From the NCBI GenBank assembly GCA_003167055.1, contig PMUE01000058.1:1-7703 (forward strand): DNA of 7,703 bases, in the 5' to 3' direction. The stretch is from Vulcanimicrobiota bacterium (GTDB lineage: Bacteria > Vulcanimicrobiota > Vulcanimicrobiia > Vulcanimicrobiales > Vulcanimicrobiaceae). The position numbers were made by a program, and so were the translations under genes. The notes under the pieces are model-generated. The model was not told the DNA's origin, did not search any database, and worked only from the letters and a program-made list of their open reading frames with translations. How positions within the stretch are numbered: position 1 is the stretch's first letter; every line of letters begins with the position of its first letter. Of this stretch, positions 1-5,319 are shown one piece after another.

Positions 1-243
1 TGGGAGCTCAACGAGGCGTTCGCGGTGCAGACCGTCTACTGTCGCGACACGCTCGGCATTCCCAACGATCGTTTCAATGTCGACGGCGGCGCGATTTCGA
101 TCGGTCATCCCTATGGCATGAGCGGTGCGCGCATGACGATGCACGCATTGATCGAAGGCAAGCGCCGCGGCCTGAAATACGTCGTCGTCACGATGTGTAT
201 CGGCGGCGGCATGGGCGCAGCCGGCCTCTTCGAGGTTGCTTAG
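1..243 (+). CDS. Acetyl-CoA acetyltransferase (thiolase), C-terminal fragment
   Basis: This is the last 80 codons of a thiolase-family enzyme; the gene begins before the window, frame 1 is open from base 1 and it ends at TAG 241-243. Thiolases form or cleave beta-ketoacyl-CoA by CoA-dependent Claisen chemistry in the cytoplasm (PHB or acetoacetyl-CoA synthesis, or beta-oxidation). Three C-terminal signatures are visible: NEAFAVQ (the HEAF/NEAF loop that contacts the acyl-thioester), GGAISIGHPYGMSGAR with its catalytic His, and MCIGGGMGAA with the second active-site Cys that acts as the acid/base. These residues are intact, so the gene looks functional. The fragment cannot tell a biosynthetic thiolase from a degradative one, although GHPYGMSGAR and CIGGGMGAA resemble acetyl-CoA C-acetyltransferases. 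The neighbouring gene is convergent. Confidence 0.93.
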   Translation, partial: WELNEAFAVQTVYCRDTLGIPNDRFNVDGGAISIGHPYGMSGARMTMHALIEGKRRGLKYVVVTMCIGGGMGAAGLFEVA

Positions 244-324
244 GCCCAGGTTGTCGTTGCGAAAGGGCTCGCGTGCTTCTGCGCACGCCACGCCCTTCCG
301 CGCCTAAACCCGAGCCTAAGCAAC
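235..324 (+). terminator. Nested inverted repeats at the thiolase 3' end, possible factor-independent or processing structure
   Basis: Two stems are nested. The outer one is a perfect 11-bp inverted repeat, GTTGCTTAGGC (235-245) with GCCTAAGCAAC (314-324); its left arm includes the thiolase stop codon. The inner one is AAGGGC (263-268) plus GCGTGC (271-276) pairing with GCACGC (283-288) plus GCCCTT (292-297), with a 2/3-nt internal bulge and a 6-nt loop. No T-run follows, so this is not a canonical intrinsic terminator. It lies between convergent genes and could end or protect transcripts. The remaining intergenic stretch 325-430 shows no convincing gene or RNA. Confidence 0.4.
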
Positions 325-430
325 GCTCGAATAGATCAACGGCGATCGTCGAGACTGGGAACGGATTGAACTTCGATTTCCCGGATGTTGAAACGGCCTT
401 CGGGCTCGATCCAAGCGATCTAGAGTAGCA

Positions 431-1141
431 TTACTTCCCGAACGTGCTCGTGATGTCAAAGTAGAACGAGCGCTTTTCGCCGTCGGTCGTGCATTCCACG
501 TCGAGACGATCGTAGCTCTTGCCGTTGTGGTTGAGCAGCGCTTGCGTATCCATTTTCCACTGACCCGTTCCCCCGCACGGATGCAGTGCCAGGTAGAAAT
601 ACTCGCTCGCGTCACCGATCGAGTCGCTGTCGGCGCGTACGACGATTGCATCGTCCAACGATGTTCCGCCGTGGACTGGAATCGGTGCGAGCGAGGCTAT
701 CGACGACGGTGCGGGCGAAGCGGATCCGCGCTCGAGTGCGATGCTGCCGACGATTCCTCGCGTTTGATCGATGCCAAACTCGTACACAGCCCCATTTCCC
801 GCCGGCTGTGTAAACTTCGCCGAGGTTGCGTTCGCGCCAAGTTGCGCGGCCGGCTCGCCGAGATAAATACCGGATGCGTGCGGTGCCGACGGTGGAGCGC
901 TCGGGCGAAAGCCGCTCAACACCACCGCAATCGCCGAGACGTTGTCGCCCTCGAAGAGCACCAGCTCAACGGCTCCGCCGGTGGGCGCCAGATACTCAAA
1001 GTGACTCTTCCCGTTCCCGTCGTCCTTGCTGCCGGCCGGATCTCCGCGCTCCGCGATGACCGCTGCTCGCGTGTCGCCAAGCGACACGCCGGCGAATGAC
1101 GGCGTGTCGACGGCAAACAACAGCGCGGTGGCAAATATCAT
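431..1141 (-). CDS. Exported protein of unknown function with a duplicated small domain
   Basis: The family is not recognised. The 236-residue product starts MIFATALLFAVDTPSFAG, a short hydrophobic leader with probable cleavage near residue 17, so it is likely periplasmic or outer-envelope. Two similar blocks follow. Residues 18-75 begin GVSLGDTRAAVIAERGDP and residues 91-138 begin GIYLGEPAAQLGANA; each pairs a G-hydrophobic-x-LG-D/E opening with later beta-strand-like segments. This resembles the small SmpA/OmlA or BLIP-like units seen in envelope proteins, but that is only a resemblance. A Ser/Pro/Ala linker (139-157) leads to a C-terminal domain (158-236) with two cysteines (C189 and C217) that could form a disulfide. 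The frame also opens at GTG 1180, but that codon lies inside the terminator hairpin of the upstream unit, so ATG 1141 is preferred. No Shine-Dalgarno is seen; TACTAT lies 6 nt upstream. Confidence 0.72.
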   Translation of the reverse strand: MIFATALLFAVDTPSFAGVSLGDTRAAVIAERGDPAGSKDDGNGKSHFEYLAPTGGAVELVLFEGDNVSAIAVVLSGFRPSAPPSAPHASGIYLGEPAAQLGANATSAKFTQPAGNGAVYEFGIDQTRGIVGSIALERGSASPAPSSIASLAPIPVHGGTSLDDAIVVRADSDSIGDASEYFYLALHPCGGTGQWKMDTQALLNHNGKSYDRLDVECTTDGEKRSFYFDITSTFGK

Positions 1142-1147
1142 GCTGCC

Positions 1148-1153
1148 ATAGTA
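1148..1153 (-). promoter_or_regulatory. Possible -10 hexamer TACTAT for a leaderless start
   Basis: On the minus strand TACTAT is followed by GGCAGC and then the ATG at 1141. It fits TANNNT and would place the transcription start at or next to the start codon. That would explain how a gene only 20 nt past a strong terminator and without a ribosome binding site is expressed. No consensus -35 element is visible. Confidence 0.25.
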
Positions 1154-1160
1154 GCGCAGA

Positions 1161-1190
1161 AAAAGGCCCGGTGGTGACACCGGGCCTTTT
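1161..1190 (-). terminator. Intrinsic terminator of the transporter/outer-membrane protein unit
   Basis: A perfect inverted repeat with 13-bp arms: AAAAGGCCCGGTG (1161-1173), loop GTGA (1174-1177), CACCGGGCCTTTT (1178-1190). Read on the minus strand the GC stem is followed by five T residues (1164-1160), the standard rho-independent form. It begins 21 nt after the stop codon at 1211. The plus-strand reading also ends in four T residues, so it could act in both directions. Confidence 0.9.
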
Positions 1191-1210
1191 CGTTGCCGTC
1201 GCCGGAGCGG

Positions 1211-2299
1211 TTACTGAATCGGCAGCGCGACGTCGAAGACCATGATCAGCTTGTTACGGTTGATCGTGTCCGCGTTCGTGTACGGATATCCCTCGTGGTG
1301 TTCGTAGAGGTTCGAGTCGGTGACCGTCAATGTGAACATGGGCGGCCACTTTTTGATGATCCCGAAGTCGACTTGGTTGTAGAGATACGGGACCGGGGCG
1401 TTCAGGAAGTAGTCGAAGTTGTTGAGGTACTGCGCGAATACCGCGAACGTCGAGGTCCTCGGCTCGCCGATCGGATAGGTGAGGTTCGGCGTGAGCATCG
1501 TGTGCGTGATGCTTCCAGCTTCCGGAACGACTTCTACCACCGGACCGGTCGTCTTGAAGACGCTCGTCGTGTTGTGGGGAATCCACTCCTCTTGGACCGT
1601 CAGGCCGAAGAGTTTGCCGAAGTACCGGCTGTTGGGACCGGCGCGTGCCGCGAGTTGGAAGTAGATATCGTGCCATGCAACTTGATTCGCTAAACTCGGC
1701 GTAACCGGGTTGCCGCAGCACATACGCACGCGCTCGTGCCATCCGCCCGATACCGTCAGGGCGCCGGCGAGATAGTTCAGCGAGGCATCGTCAACGCGAT
1801 CGTCGTTGAGTTTCTGGTACAGGTACGGCTCCGTGAACTCTTTGGCGGCGGTACAGGGTAAGCTGCCGCAGACCTTCGTTGGTACGGCGACACGGCCGAT
1901 GTTCTGGTCGATGTAGCTGTGCAGGTAGTAGATGTACCAATGCCGGTTGAAATTGATCTGCGCGCCGTAGTTCAAGTGGACGACCGGATCGGCGAATTGA
2001 TATTGACCGGTCGCGCCGCAGTCTTGCGTGGTAGCGCAGTAGACGCTAGGTAGCGCCAGATCCGACGAACCGATGTTCCACGTCGACATGCCCTGGACGT
2101 GTATAACGAGCAGAGGTGGGTTCGCAGGCCGCAAGGCGGCCCGCGGGGCCGTTGTGGGTACGGCTTGTGCAACGGTCGTGTCGCTCGTTGATGCAGTCGC
2201 TGGTGCTGCGGCCGCTGGTGCCGTTTGCGCCGAAGCAATCCCGACAACAGCGGTGCACAGCACGAGCGCTGCACCGAGCGATATGAGTAGGTGTTTCAA
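1211..2299 (-). CDS. Outer-membrane beta-barrel-like protein (putative porin)
   Basis: The 362-residue product has a clear Sec signal, MKHLLISLGAALVLCTAVVG then IASA|Q (cleavage near residue 24). An Ala/Thr/Pro-rich linker (25-60) follows. The remainder is rich in aromatic and alternating polar/hydrophobic segments, for example WYIYYLHSYI (121-130), TFAVFAQYLNNFDYF (284-298) and MFTLTVTDSNLYEHH (321-335), as expected of amphipathic barrel strands. The start is TTG at 2299: AAAGGAG (2306-2312) lies 6 nt ahead and the signal peptide begins there. The same frame is open far upstream, but that part only shadows the transporter gene. Oddities are six cysteines (88, 94, 144, 149, 194, 195) and an end in ALPIQ instead of the aromatic residue typical of Bam-assembled barrels. 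It lies 32 nt downstream of the transporter and is probably co-transcribed with it, suggesting a role in passage of the same solute. The exact family is not recognised. Confidence 0.72.
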   Translation of the reverse strand: MKHLLISLGAALVLCTAVVGIASAQTAPAAAAPATASTSDTTVAQAVPTTAPRAALRPANPPLLVIHVQGMSTWNIGSSDLALPSVYCATTQDCGATGQYQFADPVVHLNYGAQINFNRHWYIYYLHSYIDQNIGRVAVPTKVCGSLPCTAAKEFTEPYLYQKLNDDRVDDASLNYLAGALTVSGGWHERVRMCCGNPVTPSLANQVAWHDIYFQLAARAGPNSRYFGKLFGLTVQEEWIPHNTTSVFKTTGPVVEVVPEAGSITHTMLTPNLTYPIGEPRTSTFAVFAQYLNNFDYFLNAPVPYLYNQVDFGIIKKWPPMFTLTVTDSNLYEHHEGYPYTNADTINRNKLIMVFDVALPIQ

Positions 2300-2305
2300 G
2301 TGTAG

Positions 2306-2312
2306 CTCCTTT
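2306..2312 (-). promoter_or_regulatory. Ribosome binding site that decides the TTG start
   Basis: AAAGGAG on the minus strand, 6 nt (CTACAC) before TTG 2299-2297. It fixes the start of the outer-membrane protein, where no ATG is available near the signal peptide. A second perfect AGGAGG (2333-2328) sits in the loop of a small GGCT/AGCC stem over the transporter stop codon, but no start codon follows it at a normal distance. Confidence 0.8.
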
Positions 2313-2331
2313 GGTAGCTTGTAGGCTCCTC

Positions 2332-3615
2332 CTAGCCGGTAGTGGATGTGGGCACGAATGATGCCTCGCGGTTTTCGGGGGCGACCGCGAAGCCGATGGC
2401 CGTGAAGACAATCACGGCAGCGAACACGATGTACATAAAGATGCTCATGGCGGCTCCATACCCCGGAAGGGCTTTGGTGCCGTACGTCGTGACCGCAAGG
2501 GCCGAGATGATCTGCCCGGTCGGCGACGCAATCAAGTTTCCAACCTGATATACGAATCCCGGAAACGTACCGCGCGCAAGTGCCGGCGAGATCTCGTTGA
2601 GGTGCGCGGGGATGATGCCCCACGCGCCCTGTACGGCGAACTGCATCAAGAAACCGCCCAGCGCAAGCGTCTCGAAAGTCATGCCGCCGGTCCAGATCTT
2701 CACGAAGATCAAGCCGAGAACGGCCGCAGCGATGATCATCCAACGGCGTCCGAAGCGCTGCGAGAGCCAGCCGAAGAAGATACCGCCGAGGATCGCACCG
2801 CATGCCGCGATTACGTTGATCTGACCTGCAAGCTGCGGCGTGAGACCGTGTTGCACGCGCAGGAACGTCACGTACAGATCTTGCGAGCCGTGCGACATGA
2901 AGTTGAAGCATGCCATGAAGAGCATGCCGAAGGCGAAGAGTGGCCAACTGCGCCGCAGCGCTTCGAGCAGCACGTCGCGCCCAAGCGCGAGCCGCGCAGC
3001 AGCACCGGCTTGCCAGACCGGCGATTCGGGCACGCTGTAGCGGATGAAGAGGATCAAGAGCGCGGGAATCGTGCCGATGACGAACATCCCGCGCCAACCG
3101 TTGCCGGGGAACGCCGCTTCCAACGCGGGAAACGCGAGCGCCAAGGTCGCGCCCGAAAGCAGGTTGCCGACCGCGTAGCCTTCTTGCAATATACCGCTGA
3201 AAATGCCGCGTCGCTTCGGCGGCAATGATTCCATCGCGAGCGCCGCGCCGAGACCCCACTCACCGCCCATCGCGATACCAAACAGTGCGCGCACGACGAT
3301 GAAAAAAGTCAGATTCGGCGAGAACGCCGTAAGCAGTTCGAGAATCGAGTACAGCCCGATATCGATCATCAGCGGGCGACGGCGACCAAACCGATCGGCA
3401 AGCCAGCCGAAGAGGAGCGCGCCGACCGGACGCATTGCAAGCGTCAGTGTGACCGCTGCGAGTACGTCGGTAACGGGCGAAGCGAACGCTTTTGAGAGTT
3501 CTGGGAGTACAACGAGGACGAGAAAGAAATCGAAAGCGTCGAGAGTCCATCCCAGAAAACATGCAATGAACGTCCGCCACTGCACCGGTGTCATACGGTC
3601 GCCGCTCACGGCCAT
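2332..3615 (-). CDS. MFS transporter, sialate/monocarboxylate:H+ symporter (Jen1/NanT-like)
   Basis: A 427-residue inner-membrane transporter with about twelve hydrophobic segments. The MFS loop 2-3 motif is seen as GWLADRFGRRRP (70-81) and its second-half copy as GWLSQRFGRRW (282-292). GGEWGLGAALAMESLP (117-132) and GILQEGYAVGNLL (141-153) resemble the sialate:H+ symporter (SHS) family. NFMSHGSQDLYVT (238-250) fits exactly the NXX[S/T]HX[S/T]QDXXXT signature known from the yeast lactate/pyruvate permease Jen1. Proton-coupled uptake of a short monocarboxylate such as lactate or pyruvate is therefore the best guess; sialate or another organic acid is possible. ATG 3615 is preferred because GGGGAG lies about 10 nt upstream; Met8 has no clear site. 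It is the first gene of a unit with the outer-membrane protein and is followed by a terminator after that gene. Confidence 0.88.
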   Translation of the reverse strand: MAVSGDRMTPVQWRTFIACFLGWTLDAFDFFLVLVVLPELSKAFASPVTDVLAAVTLTLAMRPVGALLFGWLADRFGRRRPLMIDIGLYSILELLTAFSPNLTFFIVVRALFGIAMGGEWGLGAALAMESLPPKRRGIFSGILQEGYAVGNLLSGATLALAFPALEAAFPGNGWRGMFVIGTIPALLILFIRYSVPESPVWQAGAAARLALGRDVLLEALRRSWPLFAFGMLFMACFNFMSHGSQDLYVTFLRVQHGLTPQLAGQINVIAACGAILGGIFFGWLSQRFGRRWMIIAAAVLGLIFVKIWTGGMTFETLALGGFLMQFAVQGAWGIIPAHLNEISPALARGTFPGFVYQVGNLIASPTGQIISALAVTTYGTKALPGYGAAMSIFMYIVFAAVIVFTAIGFAVAPENREASFVPTSTTG

Positions 3616-3648
3616 AACAACGCTTCTCCCCGTCCATCAAAGGTAGAG

Positions 3649-3676
3649 GTATAAATATTCATTAGCCCATTATTAA
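3649..3676 (-). promoter_or_regulatory. Possible promoter of the transporter unit
   Basis: In an A+T-rich patch on the minus strand, TTAATA (3676-3671) and TTATAC (3654-3649) are 16 nt apart, giving an expected leader of roughly 27 nt before ATG 3615. Neither hexamer is a good consensus match, and the call rests mainly on position and local base composition. Confidence 0.3.
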
Positions 3677-3699
3677 CCGCCGGGTACTTCACCTGGCGG
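3677..3699. repeat. Inverted repeat upstream of the transporter, possible operator or hairpin
   Basis: CCGCCGGGT (3677-3685), loop ACTTC, ACCTGGCGG (3691-3699). As plus-strand RNA the stem pairs fully with one G-U; as minus-strand RNA there is one A-C mismatch. It abuts the proposed -35 of the transporter, a common operator location. As a terminator for the methyltransferase gene it lacks a U-tract. Confidence 0.4.
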
Positions 3700-3727
3700 A
3701 CAAGCAAAGCTCGCTAAAGGTTTTTCG

Positions 3728-3757
3728 CTGCATATGCAATCATTTTGCTACATATGC
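3728..3757. repeat. Paired GCTNCATATGC repeats between the methyltransferase and transporter genes
   Basis: GCTGCATATGC (3728-3738) and GCTACATATGC (3747-3757) are direct repeats with one mismatch. Their palindromic CATATG cores are exactly 20 bp apart, so they face the same side of the helix. GCATATG (3730-3736) and CATATGC (3751-3757) also form a 7-bp inverted repeat. The rest of the intergenic stretch 3616-3763 holds only the hairpin and promoter candidate listed separately. Confidence 0.35.
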
Positions 3758-3763
3758 CAAGCG

Positions 3764-4258
3764 TCAGCGGCGCGCATCGAGCGCTGCATCTTCGGCGGAA
3801 ACGCGCCACGCGATCAGCGCCGCGTTGGCAGCGGTGAAGATCAGCGCGATCATCCATGCGCCAAAGGCGAGCGGAAGTACCGCAATCTCGATGCAAACGA
3901 TCGCGTAATTCGGATGCCGGATGAAACGGTATGGCCCGCGGCGCACGAGCGGGGCACCCGGCAGCGTGATGACCCGCGTCGTCCAAAAAGGGCCTAGGGT
4001 CGCTATTATCCAGATGCGCGCGACTTGGGCGAGCGCGAAGATTCCGAGCAGATACAGATTCGGGGCTGCGTTCGCAGGGACAAAGAGCAGCAGCGAGCCG
4101 AGCCAGGCCGCGTGCAGCCCGACGAACCACGGATACTGCTCGGGCGCGATTTCGACCCCGCCGCGGGCTATGAGGCGACGTGTGTTGCGCCCGGCGTATA
4201 ACAGTTCCGCGATGCGCAACAGCGCGACGACGGCCACGACCCAGCGCAGCGGGGTCAT
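3764..4258 (-). CDS. ICMT-family membrane methyltransferase (BpsB-like)
   Basis: A 164-residue integral membrane protein of the isoprenylcysteine carboxyl methyltransferase family (about four or five hydrophobic segments, roughly 5-21, 45-62, 68-88, 118-134, 136-151). The SAM-binding signature is in the C-terminal half: RRGPYRFIRHPNY (106-118), then E124 and LP (128-129), ending with RVSAEDAAL (152-160), equivalent to the family's R-x(3)-E-[ED]-x-x-L. In Bacillus the homologous BpsB/YpbQ is similar in length and O-methylates alkylpyrones made by the adjacent type III PKS BpsA. The ATG (4258) overlaps the PKS stop as ATGA, so the two are translationally coupled, which supports the same partnership here. 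The frame is open further upstream, but that part is a shadow of the PKS gene. Other SAM-dependent membrane methyltransferases (PEMT-like, NnrU-like) share the RHPxY motif, so the substrate is inferred from context. Confidence 0.85.
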   Translation of the reverse strand: MTPLRWVVAVVALLRIAELLYAGRNTRRLIARGGVEIAPEQYPWFVGLHAAWLGSLLLFVPANAAPNLYLLGIFALAQVARIWIIATLGPFWTTRVITLPGAPLVRRGPYRFIRHPNYAIVCIEIAVLPLAFGAWMIALIFTAANAALIAWRVSAEDAALDARR

Positions 4259-5319
4259 CGTTCGAGGGTAACGAACGCCGCGGTAAATCCCGGTCCCATC
4301 GCGGAAAGGAGCGCGCGGCGCCACGATGCTTGGGCGAGCGCGCCCTCGCGCAGCGCGCGTTCGAGGACGAAAAGCAGCGTGACCGCCGACATGTTCCCGT
4401 ACTCGGCCAGCACGGCGCGAGAGTCGACAAGCGATCCGGGAGCCAGGCCGTACGCCGATTCGAGCGCATCGAGGACTTTGGTGCCGCCCGGATGACTCAA
4501 AAAGACGTCGACGTCGGCACGCGTGAGTTGCGACTCCGCTAAGTACGCGTCGATGACCGGCTGGAACTGCGTTTGCACTAGCTGCGGAATGTCGCGCGAG
4601 AAGATCGCGCTCAACCCGTCGCCGGTGACGTCCCATCCCATGACGTCGAGCGTGTCGGGAAACGTGTATTCACCCGAGGCCTGAACGCGGGGACCGTCGC
4701 CGCCGGCGCAAAGGACCGCTGCCGCGGCGCCGTCGCCAAACAGCGCGGTCGCGACAATGTTGCTTTTGCTGACGTCGTCGCGCCGAAACCACAGTGCGCA
4801 CAGCTCCACCACCAGCAGCAGGACCGGCGCTGGGCGAACGGCCTCCGCCATCATCGCTGCGCGTGCAAGGCCGATGGCGCCGCCGACGCAGCCCAACCCG
4901 AAGATCGGCAAGCGCCGGACCGTCTGTGGCAGTCCGAGCGGCGCGAGCAGGCGCGCATCCAGGCTTGGCGTCGCGATGCCGGTGGTCGAGACGACCACGA
5001 CGGCGCCGACGTCGCGCGCCTGAACCTCGGCGCGTTCCAGTGCGGCGCGCGCGGCCTGTTCGAGCAGCGCTTGCGCGCTCTCGAGGTAGACGGCATTACG
5101 CTGTGGCCAGCTCTGCGGATCGTAGTACCAATCGAACGGCACGCATGAATAACGACGCCTGATGCCGGTCGTATTGAAGACGGGCATCAGGCGTTGAACG
5201 ACCTCGGATCGGGAAAATTGCGCGCGAACGCGAGCGGCAACGTCGTCTTGCTCGAGCGCGAACGGCGGGACCGCGGTCGCGACCGAGACGAGCGCTACCT
5301 CTTTGCCCAGGCGATGCAC
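4255..5319 (-). CDS. Type III polyketide synthase (alkylpyrone/phenolic-lipid synthase-like, BpsA-like)
   Basis: A 354-residue chalcone/stilbene-synthase superfamily enzyme that extends an acyl-CoA starter with malonyl-CoA and cyclises the chain. The full catalytic triad is present: Cys144 in FGLGCVGGAIGLARA, His276 in FLSHPGGTKVLDA and Asn309 in EYGNMSAVTLLFVLE. The N-terminal SVATAVPP (12-19) and near-terminal MGPGFTAAF (341-349) are family signatures, and the length is normal. With an ICMT-type methyltransferase directly downstream it most resembles bacterial alkylpyrone or alkylresorcinol synthases that use fatty acyl starters, not plant-type chalcone synthases; starter and product cannot be read from sequence. 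The start is GTG 5319, the only initiation codon before the conserved N-terminus. It lies inside the HiPIP gene, giving a 25-nt overlap, and has no clear Shine-Dalgarno of its own, so translation probably depends on the upstream gene. Confidence 0.92.
   Translation of the reverse strand: MHRLGKEVALVSVATAVPPFALEQDDVAARVRAQFSRSEVVQRLMPVFNTTGIRRRYSCVPFDWYYDPQSWPQRNAVYLESAQALLEQAARAALERAEVQARDVGAVVVVSTTGIATPSLDARLLAPLGLPQTVRRLPIFGLGCVGGAIGLARAAMMAEAVRPAPVLLLVVELCALWFRRDDVSKSNIVATALFGDGAAAAVLCAGGDGPRVQASGEYTFPDTLDVMGWDVTGDGLSAIFSRDIPQLVQTQFQPVIDAYLAESQLTRADVDVFLSHPGGTKVLDALESAYGLAPGSLVDSRAVLAEYGNMSAVTLLFVLERALREGALAQASWRRALLSAMGPGFTAAFVTLER

Noticed and set aside
387..407. Possible small hairpin with a TTCG loop downstream of the unknown gene
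   Set aside because: Only about four base pairs and no T-run on either strand; too weak to call a terminator.
195..428. Plus-strand open frame running from the thiolase end into the intergenic region
   Set aside because: Starts inside the thiolase in another frame and crosses the nested inverted repeats; no ribosome binding site or recognisable protein character.
527..1099. 190-codon plus-strand open frame opposite the unknown exported protein
   Set aside because: Arg/Cys-rich translation with no signal or domain; the minus-strand frame has a signal peptide and protein-like composition.
2602..3228. 208-codon plus-strand open frame antisense to the transporter
   Set aside because: Composition (Arg, Glu, His, Ala) is what the complement of a membrane-protein gene gives; the transporter motifs on the other strand are decisive.
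2300..3259. Long in-frame upstream extension of the outer-membrane protein frame
   Set aside because: It lies on the same strand as the transporter in another frame, its translation is Arg/His-rich without any domain, and TTG 2299 has both a ribosome binding site and a signal peptide.
3714..4469. 251-codon minus-strand frame spanning the methyltransferase and PKS 3' ends
   Set aside because: Crosses two well-supported genes in another frame and is Arg-rich with no domain.
4259..4636. Upstream extension of the methyltransferase frame into the PKS gene
   Set aside because: The extension is Arg-rich shadow sequence; ATG 4258 overlapping the PKS stop gives the normal family length and N-terminal membrane segment.
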